13,755 nucleotides of DNA from Spirochaetaceae bacterium (GTDB taxonomy: Bacteria > Spirochaetota > Spirochaetia > Treponematales > Breznakiellaceae): positions 1 to 13,755 of the forward strand of contig JAIRPU010000056.1 of NCBI GenBank assembly GCA_031256815.1, in the 5' to 3' direction. Shown here in pieces: positions 7,801 to 13,755 of the stretch. The notes below the pieces were generated by a model. That model saw only the letters and a list, made by a program, of their open reading frames with translations. It ran no database searches and was not told the DNA's origin. Made by a program: the position numbers and the translations under genes. Positions within the stretch are counted from its first letter, which is position 1; each line of letters starts with the position of its first letter.

Positions 7801-7908
7801 GTCTGCCTGGGAAAGAACGGGATCGATGCCGCCTCTTGCAAATAAAACCGTTGTATTAAGAAGCGTTATAATAAAAAAAGCAATAAATATACGGCATTTT
7901 TTGGACAT
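4828..7908 (-). CDS. Very large exported helical/TPR-like periplasmic protein
   Basis: A 1026-aa protein begins with a signal peptide (residues 1-24: KKCR, a hydrophobic core, then VLFA with likely cleavage before Arg25). Residues 28-58 look like a TPR unit (QADKLAKEKKYNEALRILTE), another lies near 926-962 (AQAALRLNPNNRQAAALIDQ), and residues 976-1026 resemble a further one (EYMLAVMEFQQGRTLNALAR). The long middle is charged, probably alpha-helical with coiled-coil-like Glu/Lys/Leu stretches, and no catalytic motif is recognised. No membrane segment after the signal peptide is evident, so a periplasmic scaffold is likely. It is divergent from the lipoprotein-Ton operon across 137 bp, which suggests shared purpose but does not prove it. 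ATG 7908 has only a weak ribosome site; it is preferred because the signal peptide starts there. No gene name is recognised. Confidence 0.85.
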   Translation of the reverse strand: MSKKCRIFIAFFIITLLNTTVLFARGGIDPVLSQADKLAKEKKYNEALRILTEFIRSDDIRFDSAQERVRKILKIYDDYDKLVNKLINVVEKNPEDYENIVQIANELRKINAPYNEETRRFVNRIQEVARFTINRERIENILRQGRELLDREDYIGALKKYREGFEIFDYELHDSGFKTDLIKKTDATVAGIDKAITGAAEVSPVMKNAGQTLNAANENRSLSFKRQTAEQTTKSIMPRLDSLIKIKEDIAKAHDYFELTGDLPEIEGSEKLGRFYYPAAALFLRGRAASDKREGILGAIDGIWQSAAVPLDRLVTGIAERLYAESLNPAEEGNYPLAGTNIAAAREFLHRPNIIDLIEPKSSRFESFDDAPAFFLPKTPFNIKDSVTRLKTMDSALLHFSEAGDIGSRFSALSRRANNLNFDDLTQKKLSNEQFYKEFIEIQNGISALNSETEKRLAAIENEKLALAPLKNEPPLIDKKETNAGATLRYMDDSSRIMSALGQKIASAELVQSEKLYLAVNSKLKSDLDDIEKRYAEGTRLLEGVIIKTEGDEQITAKYSREAGAVFKNVAGTIQNNIDIGERTLDAYNEDSKKTELSGLLKPYDKETADYIKRMRELESGVKRDLALAQERAQRSESLRIDGDRLLSESRRALNAEDFDLSREKLRNSVSRFVESLELQENPALRRRWGSELEPLAAEITHLEYEYVVREVRKLIDSSRDRYYAGVFDRAEESLVRAQSRWAKVDETPNDEIVYWLGLVRGALSLRSGMNVPITAPLYPEISQLLSDAKKNYREGVSLLETKREAGMIKFAEAKEKTQTIKLMFPVNQEAGILELRIDKIIDPKAFETSFRQRFVTAVAGTKRGEKGPYFELENLAAINPEYPGIDAALLEAKYDVGILERPIDRNVQTESAGFVEQARRVLSQGGQSAEVIRLAQAALRLNPNNRQAAALIDQARIRAMQNESRAATIISDSNAEQEYMLAVMEFQQGRTLNALARIQRLLRNPANKNNQRFNELLRRINAVAQ

Positions 7909-8010
7909 TCATTGTTTTTATCGGAATTTTTTAATATGGATTGGATTATTTTTTAAGGATACGCCGTAGTTCAGTTTTCGGCCTGTTCTTTTACATGACA
8001 ATTCGCCGTA

Positions 8011-8039
8011 TTGAAAAAATCTTAATTTGGAGCTATGAT
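8011..8039 (+). promoter_or_regulatory. Candidate sigma-70 promoter for the lipoprotein-Ton operon
   Basis: TTGAAA (8011-8016) and TATGAT (8034-8039) are separated by exactly 17 bp and each differs from consensus by one base. Transcription would start about 7 nt later, near 8046, which is the predicted start codon, implying a leaderless or nearly leaderless mRNA. Confidence 0.45.
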
Positions 8040-8045
8040 GATATT

Positions 8046-8834
8046 ATGATGCGGCAGCTGCGAAAAATTATATCTGTAACGTCTTTTATTATGTTTTGTT
8101 TTGCCTGCGCATCATGCTCAACTGTTAGCAATCTTGTAGAAAAAGGCGGCAAAACGCTTGACGGCTCCATGTTTGAATTTAAAACCGAACAGTACTGGCG
8201 TCCGCTTGACGGTTCGGCGCTTGACCTTAGAATCGGCAAGGATAAGAATGGCAACAGCGTTATGATGTGGACACATTCTGAACTTCCCTATTTAACATTT
8301 TATGGCACTATTCCTGATAAAACCGGCAAATTTTATGTTACAAGCGTTCATTTTATTGCTGGAAATTACAACGGCTGGAATGAATTCAAATGTATAGCGA
8401 CAGGGCGCGGGCGCTTTCGCGATTTTGGCATGAATAACGCCGCATGGACTCTGCTTAGCCCTATAGAACGCGGCGAAATAAATTACGGTAAAATACGCCG
8501 GGACGACACAAGGCTTGTGGAAGAAAGAGCGGTAAGCGCGCTGCGCGGACGGGACGAAAGAATTCGCTATCTTACCCCATGGATGCGCAAGGAAGACGGC
8601 ACAAGTTTTGAATCGCAGGATGATTTTGAGCGTTATTGGAAGCCGCGCCTTTTTCCGCGCAGTAAAAAACAAAAACTGGCTGCGCCCGCGCTGCCTGAGC
8701 TTTTGCAAAGCAAAGAAAGCCGCGAAGCGCTGCAAAGCGACTGGGAAGAAGCTTCATCATGGATTTATGTTGATTATAACTGGAAAAAAATAACTCTGCC
8801 GCTTAACAATGAATATATAATAACAAAAAAATAA
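8046..8834 (+). CDS. Putative lipoprotein of unknown function, first gene of the Ton operon
   Basis: The frame opens at 7941, but ATG 8046 is chosen because it directly starts a lipoprotein-like signal: MMRQLRKIIS, a hydrophobic core, then cysteines at 21 and 24 (FACASC), giving 262 aa. The lipobox is non-classical (Cys at -3 of C24), tolerated in spirochaetes but not certain. GGAG at 8029-8032 is 13 nt from this ATG, too far for a standard ribosome site. The mature protein is soluble-looking, rich in Trp, Tyr and Arg, with WTHSELPYLTFYGTIPDK near 90-107 and a basic, helical C-terminal third. No known domain is recognised. It is 15 bp upstream of exbB, so almost surely co-transcribed; an outer-membrane or periplasmic partner role is inference. 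Confidence 0.75.
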   Translation: MMRQLRKIISVTSFIMFCFACASCSTVSNLVEKGGKTLDGSMFEFKTEQYWRPLDGSALDLRIGKDKNGNSVMMWTHSELPYLTFYGTIPDKTGKFYVTSVHFIAGNYNGWNEFKCIATGRGRFRDFGMNNAAWTLLSPIERGEINYGKIRRDDTRLVEERAVSALRGRDERIRYLTPWMRKEDGTSFESQDDFERYWKPRLFPRSKKQKLAAPALPELLQSKESREALQSDWEEASSWIYVDYNWKKITLPLNNEYIITKK

Positions 8835-8849
8835 TACAAAGGATTTTAT

Positions 8850-9518
8850 ATGCAAAATACAACAGAAAGTATGTCGCTGTTACAAATATTTCAAATGGGC
8901 GGGCCTTTTATGTGGCCGCTGCTTGTTTTTTCCATTGTAACTGTTTCTATAGCAATAGAAAGAATTATTTTTATTTTTTTTAGATGCAATCTGCGGGTGG
9001 AAGATATTAAAGCCGAAGTAGCTGGTTTTGTGCGTAAAGATGATTTTGAAGGCGCGCGTAAATTTCTTAAAAAAAACCGGAAAAAACGAATGGCTGCCCG
9101 TGTTTTTTGGACGCTGTTTGATTATCCAAATTTATCTGAACACAGGCTTGAAAAAAATGCCGAAACCGAGGCGATAACCTGCATTAACACGCTTGAAAGC
9201 GGATTCGATTTTTTAACGGCGCTTGGTTCTCTTGCCCCTCTTACAGGCTTTTTGGGGACTGTTTCCGGTATGATTGGCGCATTTAAATCCATAGCCGAAG
9301 CTACCGATGTAAATGCGCAAATTGTTGCAAACGGGATTTACGAAGCGCTTATTACCACCGTTTTTGGACTTATTATCGCAATTATAGCAATGGTCGCAAG
9401 CAGCCTTTTAAGCCATGTAGTAGACCGTTTTGCGGGAAATATTGAGACGGCCTGTTCAGAATTAATTGCGGAGATAACGTTATATGACGATCAAGAGGAC
9501 GAAACGAAAACTGTTTGA
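8850..9518 (+). CDS. exbB: ExbB/TolQ-type proton channel subunit
   Basis: The 222-aa inner-membrane protein forms the pentameric proton channel that, with ExbD, drives TonB. AAAGGA lies 6 nt before the ATG. TM1 spans about residues 20-44 and contains the family IERIIFIFF stretch; the cytoplasmic loop runs to about 115; TM2 holds PLTGFLGTVSGMIGAF (130-145) with channel Thr137; TM3 holds YEALITTVFGLIIAI (164-178) with Thr169/170. Length and topology are those of short ExbB/TolQ/MotA-family proteins. It follows the lipoprotein gene by 15 bp and overlaps the first exbD by 35 bp. ExbB versus TolQ is decided by the downstream TonB and absence of TolA/TolB. Confidence 0.93.
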   Translation: MQNTTESMSLLQIFQMGGPFMWPLLVFSIVTVSIAIERIIFIFFRCNLRVEDIKAEVAGFVRKDDFEGARKFLKKNRKKRMAARVFWTLFDYPNLSEHRLEKNAETEAITCINTLESGFDFLTALGSLAPLTGFLGTVSGMIGAFKSIAEATDVNAQIVANGIYEALITTVFGLIIAIIAMVASSLLSHVVDRFAGNIETACSELIAEITLYDDQEDETKTV

Positions 9519-9894
9519 ACCGAGTTCGGTTCTTAGCGATCTTGCGTTTTTGCTGATTATTTATTTTATTGTAATCGCCGGATTTAACGTAAACCGCGGC
9601 TATCTTATGAATTTGCCGGCGAAGAACTCTACGCGGCTTATGCTAAAAGATGATATTTTGCGCTACGAACTAAATGATTTTGGCGAAATTATCCAGGCAG
9701 GACGCAAACTTTCGGCGCAGGAAGCGGAAACCGCTATTGCCGCCGCAATAAAAGCTCATCCTAATCTTGCTGTGCTTTTAACTGTTTATCCGGAAGCGCC
9801 GTGGCAAAGCGTTGTGCGTTTTGTAGAAATTGCAAAAAAACTTTCTGTTAATTCATTCTCTTTTAAAATGGCAGAAGAGGCGGAATCTGAATGA
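9484..9894 (+). CDS. exbD: ExbD/TolR-type protein 1
   Basis: The 136-aa protein has a basic N-terminus, one membrane helix (about 17-34, LSDLAFLLIIYFIVIAGF) with the proton-carrying Asp19, and a periplasmic domain to the end, the standard ExbD/TolR plan. It overlaps exbB by 35 bp in another frame; GGAG about 10 nt upstream is the ribosome site. The motif VVRFVEIAKKL (110-120) corresponds to the usual ExbD C-terminal helix. It ends in the ATGA junction with the second exbD. Its periplasmic sequence differs from the second copy, so the pair probably forms a heterodimer with ExbB rather than acting as redundant copies. Confidence 0.92.
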   Translation: MTIKRTKRKLFEPSSVLSDLAFLLIIYFIVIAGFNVNRGYLMNLPAKNSTRLMLKDDILRYELNDFGEIIQAGRKLSAQEAETAIAAAIKAHPNLAVLLTVYPEAPWQSVVRFVEIAKKLSVNSFSFKMAEEAESE

Positions 9895-10295
9895 AGCTAA
9901 AACGAAAAAAAGGGATGATGATTATCCCTACAAACGCAATGAGCGATGTAGCGTTTCTCCTTCTCATTTTTATTATGCTTGTGGCTCTTATCAATTACCG
10001 TAAAGAGGTAAAAATTGATTATCCTGAAGCGCATTATTCAATTTCCAGGGTAAGCGATAAAAAGAATCTGGAAATTTGGATAAATAACTCCGGCCTTACT
10101 TTTATAGACGGCACAGAGGCGTCCCTTAACGCCGTTCAGGAATGTATAGATGAACTTTACAGAAACGCTCCGGATACACGAATACATATTCTTGCGGATA
10201 AAAACGCGCCATACAAAAATATAAATAATGTGCTGCAAATTTTGCAGTTAATTGAATACAGAGTTGTATCGTTTGTGGTAAAAGATGAGAGCTAA
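9891..10295 (+). CDS. exbD: ExbD/TolR-type protein 2
   Basis: The 134-aa second ExbD begins in an ATGA overlap with the first, so it is likely translated by coupling. It has a KLKRKKG start, one membrane helix at about 17-34 (MSDVAFLLLIFIMLVALI) with Asp19 in the same place as ExbD1, and a periplasmic domain with ILADKNAPYKNINNVLQILQ (94-113), close to the usual ExbD RADKxxxYxxVxxV pattern. It keeps this pattern better than ExbD1 does. It overlaps tonB by 11 bp. Paired exbD genes beside tonB are known in other Gram-negative phyla such as Bacteroidota. Confidence 0.93.
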   Translation: MKLKRKKGMMIIPTNAMSDVAFLLLIFIMLVALINYRKEVKIDYPEAHYSISRVSDKKNLEIWINNSGLTFIDGTEASLNAVQECIDELYRNAPDTRIHILADKNAPYKNINNVLQILQLIEYRVVSFVVKDES

Positions 10296-10878
10296 TTACC
10301 GTTCACGCGCGCTTGTATTTGCCATTGTTGCCGGCATTCATATTTTGGCTATTTTTTTTATAGCGTTTACAATAGAGGTGGAGTTAGGCGCGCCGCCCGA
10401 AACTGCAGATGTAATTAAAATAGTAGACCTTGACGAAGCGCCGCCGCCGCCCCCGCCGGAAACGCCGGTTCCGCAGACGGTAACAGATGCAATCGCCGAA
10501 ACCCTTATAGAAACAGAAACAGTCCCGGATGTGGTTGCCACAGCCGCACCGGACAGCGAGGCAAGTGAAGTTTATCTTTCGCAGGCTAAAATTTCCAAAA
10601 TGCCGCGCTTTAACGAAAAAGAGCTTTTATCGCGTCTTAGCTACCCGTCTATAGCCCAGCGTTCCGGCATAGAACAGGGAACTGTTTATTTGGAATTATT
10701 TGTAAACCGGCACGGGCAGGTTACGCGGATAAATGTTCTGCGGGAAGATCCGGAGGGGCGCGGTTTTGCGGAAGCGGCAATTCGCGCGTTTACAGGGGTG
10801 CAGGCAACGCCTGCCGAAGCAAACGGGCAGATAGTCGCCGCGCGAATACGCTACCCTGTCCGGTTCCAGCTTCGTTAA
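10285..10878 (+). CDS. tonB: TonB energy-transducing protein
   Basis: The 197-aa protein has a short basic start, an N-terminal membrane anchor (about 9-30) with the conserved His19 of the TonB SxxxH motif (the Ser is replaced by Val15), a short Pro-rich stretch at 52-63 (EAPPPPPPETPVP), an acidic linker, and a TonB C-terminal domain at about 115-197: SYPSIAQRSGIEQGTVYLE, VNRHGQVTRINVL, FAEAAIRAF and a final beta-strand YPVRFQLR. This is the expected order. Its linker is much shorter and less proline-rich than in E. coli TonB. It overlaps exbD2 by 11 bp and ends 17 bp before the convergent glnQ-like stop. No TonB-dependent receptor is in the window. Confidence 0.92.
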   Translation: MRANYRSRALVFAIVAGIHILAIFFIAFTIEVELGAPPETADVIKIVDLDEAPPPPPPETPVPQTVTDAIAETLIETETVPDVVATAAPDSEASEVYLSQAKISKMPRFNEKELLSRLSYPSIAQRSGIEQGTVYLELFVNRHGQVTRINVLREDPEGRGFAEAAIRAFTGVQATPAEANGQIVAARIRYPVRFQLR

Positions 10879-10890
10879 AAACTTTTGTTA

Positions 10891-10918
10891 AATTTTTACA
10901 GGACGCTTTGTAAAAATT
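10891..10918. terminator. Possible bidirectional terminator between tonB and ATPase gene
   Basis: AATTTTTACA (10891-10900) and TGTAAAAATT (10909-10918) form a perfect 10-bp stem around an 8-nt loop and are flanked by T/A-rich sequence on both sides. It sits between convergent genes and overlaps the last codons of the ATPase gene. The AT-rich stem makes strength uncertain. Confidence 0.45.
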
Positions 10919-11654
10919 GTTTTGTACGTTCGTTTTCCGGATTTTCAAATATTATAGACGCCTTGTTTTTTTCGAGAATGTTACCTTCTGCCATAAATAC
11001 AACATGGTCGGCTACTTCGCGGGCAAATCCTATTTCATGCGTAACCACAATCATAGTCATTCCGGATTCAGCGAGACTTTTCATTACGGCCAGCACTTCG
11101 CCTACAAGCTCCGGGTCAAGCGCCGATGTGGGTTCATCAAACAGCATTATTTCCGGTTCCATGGCAAGCGCCCTGGCTATAGCGACACGCTGCTGCTGCC
11201 CGCCGGAAAGCTGGGAAGGCCATGAAAACATTTTGTCTTCAAGTCCTACACGTTCCAAAAGCAGCTGCGCTTTTTCGCGCGCTTTTTCTTTTGGAATTTT
11301 TCGCACATTAACCGGCGCAAGCATTACATTTTCCAGCACTGTTTTATGCGGAAATAAATTAAATTTTTGAAACACCATGCCAAGTTCCAAAAGCGCCGAG
11401 CTTATTTGCTTTTGCGTTAACGCAGATTTATTTACGCCGTTTTCGTAATCAAAAACGAGCCGGTTTTTTAAATAAATTTTACCGGAGTCCGGCTTTTCGA
11501 GGCGGTTTAAACAGTGTAAAAAAGTAGATTTACCGGCGCCGGAAGGGCCTATTATACAAACTACTTCGCCCTGTTGAACTTCCAGCGAAACTCCTTTTAA
11601 AATATGAAGCGCTCCAAAACTAATCTGTAAATCTTCGGTTTTTATCATAATCAT
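10896..11654 (-). CDS. Polar amino-acid ABC transporter ATPase (GlnQ-like)
   Basis: The 252-aa ATPase hydrolyses ATP to drive uptake through the adjacent permease. Walker A GPSGAGKST (36-44), Q-loop VFQKFNLFPH (94-103), signature LSGGQQQR (149-156), Walker B IMLFDEP (169-175) and H-loop His206 in VVTHE are all intact, and the whole is of GlnQ/HisP type in length and sequence. AGGA is 6-7 nt before the ATG at 11654; the ATG at 11648 (residue 3) is an alternative. It is the last gene of the minus-strand importer operon, 18 bp after the permease. Confidence 0.96.
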   Translation of the reverse strand: MIMIKTEDLQISFGALHILKGVSLEVQQGEVVCIIGPSGAGKSTFLHCLNRLEKPDSGKIYLKNRLVFDYENGVNKSALTQKQISSALLELGMVFQKFNLFPHKTVLENVMLAPVNVRKIPKEKAREKAQLLLERVGLEDKMFSWPSQLSGGQQQRVAIARALAMEPEIMLFDEPTSALDPELVGEVLAVMKSLAESGMTMIVVTHEIGFAREVADHVVFMAEGNILEKNKASIIFENPENERTKQFLQSVL

Positions 11655-11672
11655 GATTTTTCCTGTTATTAA

Positions 11673-12332
11673 TTATTCATAAATAGAATATTTTTTTTCC
11701 AGCTTATGAAACACAAAACTAAATATAGCGGTTATAATCAAATAGAGTATCATTGCCGGAATGTAAACAAGTACCGAACCGGAAGAAAGCGCTATAGCCT
11801 GAGTCGCTTTTGAAATATCGGTAAGCGCGATAATTGATACAAGCGAAGCGTCTTTTAGTATCATTATAAATTCATTGCCTACAGGCGGAATTAAACGGAG
11901 AATAGACTGTGGAATTATAACGAGTCGCATTGTTTGCGCATAAGTTAATCCAAGCGCGCGCGAAGCTTTAAATTGCCCTTTATCTATGCTCAAAACAGCC
12001 GCGCGGATAATTTCGGCGCAATAAGCGGCGCTGTTAAGCGCAAACGCTATAAACGCCGCTATAAAACGGTTGGAAATAGTAAGCGCCGGAGTTAATACGG
12101 GAAGCCCGTAATAAATAAAATAAAGCTGCATAAGCAGCGGTGTTCCGCGAAAAAAGAAAATATAACCTGAGCAAAATTTATTTACGATTTTGTTTTTTGA
12201 CATTTTGCCCAGCGCAAAAAACAAACTTAAAATGAGGCCGGCGCATACAGAAAGCAATGTAAGCGTTATTGTAACCCACGCGCCGGAAAGCAGCGCGGGT
12301 ATCCATGCTATTATTTTTTGCAGTTTATCCAT
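11673..12332 (-). CDS. Polar amino-acid ABC transporter permease (HisM/GlnP type)
   Basis: The 219-aa inner-membrane permease forms the translocation channel. It has about five hydrophobic segments and the cytoplasmic EAA loop in variant form, FKASRALGLTYAQTMRLVIIPQ split over about residues 121-142 (KAS for EAA), followed by the family LRLIPPVGNEF. FRGTPLLMQLYF (about 60-71) is a hallmark of His/Glu/Asp permeases. It starts 4 bp after the binding-protein stop, with only a weak ribosome site of its own, indicating translational coupling. Confidence 0.94.
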   Translation of the reverse strand: MDKLQKIIAWIPALLSGAWVTITLTLLSVCAGLILSLFFALGKMSKNKIVNKFCSGYIFFFRGTPLLMQLYFIYYGLPVLTPALTISNRFIAAFIAFALNSAAYCAEIIRAAVLSIDKGQFKASRALGLTYAQTMRLVIIPQSILRLIPPVGNEFIMILKDASLVSIIALTDISKATQAIALSSGSVLVYIPAMILYLIITAIFSFVFHKLEKKYSIYE

Positions 12333-12336
12333 TGTT

Positions 12337-13134
12337 TTATTTTATAACCGAGACCAAATCCATATTAAAATATTTTAAAGAAATATCAGTTAATTCGCCG
12401 GAAGCTTTAATTTTATCAATAGCTGTGTTTAATTTTTCGGCGAGTACATCGTTGCCTTTTTTAAGGCAAATACCAAAGTATTCATCCGCTTCGCCCTGAT
12501 AAACAATTTTGTAAAGGCCAGGGTCGCGTTCTAAATATTCAAGGGCAACAAGACTGTCTACAATAATAATATCTACTCTGTTGAATTTAAGGTCTTCAAA
12601 ACAATTCATTACAGAAGGGTATTTAAATTCCTGATATTCATACCCCTGTTTGCGGATGTTTGAAGCGTAAATTTCGGCAGTTGTGTTTTCCTGGTAGCTA
12701 ACGCGGTAACCGGCAATGTCTTCCGGTTTTGTAATTTGAAAAGGAGCGTCATTAAGAACTACTATAGTCATTGCGTTGCCTATATAAGGTTTTGTAAAAA
12801 GAAATTGTTCGCTGCGTTCCGGCGTAATCGTTACTCCGGAAATTAGCGCGTCAAATTTACCGGCGTTAATGCCGCCAAAGAGTCCGCCAAATTCAGCGTC
12901 AACAAATTCTACGTTAAGCCCAAGCTCGCGCGCCAGAGCCTTTGCCATATCGACATCAAAGCCCTGCGGAGTTTTACCGTCTTCGGAATAAAACTCCAGC
13001 GGCGGATAAGTTATTTCCATGCCTACAATAAATTTATCTTTGTTGATGGTAAATTCGCCTGTATTTTTCTTTGCGCAAGCTCCAAACAAAACACAAAGCG
13101 CGGCGCATAAAACGACAATTTTTGAAATCTTCAT
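12337..13134 (-). CDS. Amino-acid ABC transporter substrate-binding lipoprotein (SBP family 3)
   Basis: The 265-aa protein captures a polar amino acid outside the inner membrane. A strong AGGAGG lies 5 nt before the ATG at 13134. The signal peptide ends in LFGAC with lipid-bearing Cys20. Family features: GMEITYPPLEFY (38-49), QGFDVDMAKALA (57-68), GVTITPERSEQFLFTKPY (100-117) with Arg107 expected to hold the carboxylate, SYQENTTAEIY (146-156), and Asp193 in IIIVDS for the amino group. Order and length fit. The specific amino acid cannot be read from sequence; the neighbours give no metabolic clue. First gene of the importer operon. Confidence 0.95.
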   Translation of the reverse strand: MKISKIVVLCAALCVLFGACAKKNTGEFTINKDKFIVGMEITYPPLEFYSEDGKTPQGFDVDMAKALARELGLNVEFVDAEFGGLFGGINAGKFDALISGVTITPERSEQFLFTKPYIGNAMTIVVLNDAPFQITKPEDIAGYRVSYQENTTAEIYASNIRKQGYEYQEFKYPSVMNCFEDLKFNRVDIIIVDSLVALEYLERDPGLYKIVYQGEADEYFGICLKKGNDVLAEKLNTAIDKIKASGELTDISLKYFNMDLVSVIK

Positions 13135-13213
13135 GATTCCTCCTGATAAAAATTTTTAAAAGTCAATAGCTTCCCATGAGGCAAGATATATCCAACTCCT
13201 GTATTTGCCGCTT

Positions 13214-13222
13214 ATTTTATCA
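13214..13222 (-). promoter_or_regulatory. Candidate extended -10 promoter of the amino-acid importer operon
   Basis: Minus-strand TGATAAAAT gives a TG-extended -10 with five of six -10 bases. No convincing -35 is found at 17-18 bp. It would leave about a 73-nt leader before the binding-protein ATG. Confidence 0.3.
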
Positions 13223-13344
13223 GGTTTTAATCTTTTGGAATAGTGCGCTGCCGCTTGATTTTTTGCCTGGCTAAACAAGGTGCGCTGCCGGCGCTTCCGC
13301 AAGAGAATTAAAATCGCAGCTCCTTGTATGTTTAGCGGGACAAT

Positions 13345-13374
13345 GCGGCGTAAGGGCTTGCGCCCTTGCGCCGT
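13345..13374. other. Long GC-rich hairpin
   Basis: A 13-bp stem (13345-13357 with 13362-13374) closes a TTGC loop; two of the pairs are G-T type on the plus strand. It is the strongest structure between the TIM-barrel gene and the importer. No clear T-run follows on either strand, so it is a weak terminator candidate at best for the TIM-barrel transcript read on the minus strand. Confidence 0.55.
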
Positions 13375-13392
13375 AAAGAGTTGATTATCTTG

Positions 13393-13419
13393 GCATAGCG
13401 CCTCTATGAGTCGCTATGC
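13393..13419. other. Hairpin over the stop codon of the TIM-barrel gene
   Basis: GCATAGCG (13393-13400) pairs with CGCTATGC (13412-13419), an 8-bp stem whose 11-nt loop holds the TAG stop (13404-13406). A second perfect stem, GCGGCGT/ACGCCGC (13423-13429 with 13433-13439), lies just inside the coding end. Confidence 0.55.
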
Positions 13420-13755
13420 AAGGCGGCGTCAAACGCCGCGTCTGAGGCGCTAAAGTTTATGCGCCGCACATATTCGCAGGCTTCTTTTGCGCCAAAGCCG
13501 CGTTCCATGCCGGAATCTTCCCATTCTACCGATAAAGGTCCCGTGTAGCCGGCGGCGTTCAATTCGCGGATGATGCCGTCAAAGTCGACGTCCCCGTGTC
13601 CTACAGAAACAAAATCCCACGCCCGCCGTGTATCGCCGAATGACAAAAATGAGCCGAGAAGCCCGGCGCGGTCGCTCTTGCGCACTTTTACATCCTTCAT
13701 GTGAACATGGTAGATATGCCGCGCAAAGTCGCGGGCAAAGTTCGCTTCGTTTACG
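13404..13755 (-). CDS. Sugar-phosphate isomerase/epimerase-like TIM-barrel protein, C-terminal part only
   Basis: The frame is open from the right edge to TAG at 13404, giving 116 visible residues; the N-terminal part lies outside the window. IYHVHMKDV (18-20 residues in), RRAWDFVSVGHGDVDFD, and GYTGPLSVEWEDSGMERGF followed by GAKEACEYVRRINF match the C-terminal strands of the xylose-isomerase-like TIM barrel (AP_endonuc_2 superfamily), with metal-binding His in HVH and Glu in VEWED. Such enzymes act on sugars or sugar acids; the substrate is unknown. An internal ATG at 13700 is not the true start because homology continues upstream. Confidence 0.88.
   Translation of the reverse strand, partial: VNEANFARDFARHIYHVHMKDVKVRKSDRAGLLGSFLSFGDTRRAWDFVSVGHGDVDFDGIIRELNAAGYTGPLSVEWEDSGMERGFGAKEACEYVRRINFSASDAAFDAALHSDS

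Larger units (their letters stand above)
13135..13403. other. 269-bp intergenic region with several inverted repeats and a duplicated 11-mer
   Basis: No gene seen. It holds the upstream region of the importer operon (with a possible extended -10 TGATAAAAT at 13222-13214 on the minus strand), two copies of GTGCGCTGCCG (13243-13253 and 13280-13290), an 8-bp inverted repeat GCTAAACA/TGTTTAGC (13270-13277 and 13329-13336) and the hairpins listed below. Confidence 0.6.

Noticed and set aside
7941..8045. N-terminal extension of the lipoprotein to the ATG at 7941
   Set aside because: It would bury the lipoprotein signal sequence 35 residues inside the protein and would place the near-consensus promoter within the coding region.
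8292..8735. 147-codon minus-strand open frame inside the lipoprotein gene
   Set aside because: Antisense shadow of a better-supported gene, with no ribosome site or recognisable protein pattern.
13135..13190. Short leader-peptide frame ahead of the amino-acid binding lipoprotein, ending in a TGA that overlaps its ATG
   Set aside because: It needs a TTG start about 11 nt from the nearest AGGAG, and the peptide has no run of a regulatory amino acid.

Overview
The window most resembles a chromosome segment of a host-associated spirochaete, probably Treponema or a relative. This rests on protein style: a short secreted P13-like membrane protein, lipoproteins with relaxed lipoboxes, and a very large TPR-like periplasmic protein beside an ExbB/ExbD/TonB operon. 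No rRNA, tRNA, CRISPR array or insertion sequence is visible, and the taxonomy is inference. Genes are closely packed, apart from one odd 640-bp gap (3214-3852) and a 269-bp gap (13135-13403).

Layout. (1) 1-3213, all minus strand, in transcription order: a P13-like secreted protein (3213-2722), RfbC dTDP-4-dehydrorhamnose 3,5-epimerase (2652-2062), a TylF-type SAM O-methyltransferase (1897-1274), and a MATE exporter (1214 to beyond the left edge). RfbC and the methyltransferase fit surface-glycan or secondary-metabolite sugar work. (2) 3214-3852, no convincing gene: a C13 tract and a G13 tract sit in an imperfect 22-nt inverted repeat, with a minus-strand terminator-like hairpin between them, followed by a GC-rich block with 17-bp tandem repeats and a strong hairpin. 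(3) 3853-4827 plus: a solitary beta-class DNA methyltransferase with no restriction enzyme beside it. (4) 4828-7908 minus: a 1026-aa exported helical/TPR-like protein whose stop codon abuts that of the methyltransferase. (5) 8046-10878 plus: a tight operon of a putative lipoprotein, ExbB, ExbD, a second ExbD and TonB, with overlapping or nearly touching genes. (6) 10896-13134 minus: a three-gene polar amino-acid ABC importer (binding lipoprotein, permease, ATPase). (7) 13404-13755 minus: the C-terminal part of a xylose-isomerase-like TIM-barrel protein.

How the genes may work together. The lipoprotein-ExbB-ExbD-ExbD-TonB operon should be a proton-motive-force-driven energy transducer acting on outer-membrane partners. 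No TonB-dependent receptor is in view. The uncharacterised lipoprotein at the head of the operon and the divergent giant periplasmic protein are candidate accessory parts, which is the best lead for an undescribed system here. The second lead is the homopolymer inverted repeat between a surface protein gene and a DNA methyltransferase gene, a plausible phase-variation switch.
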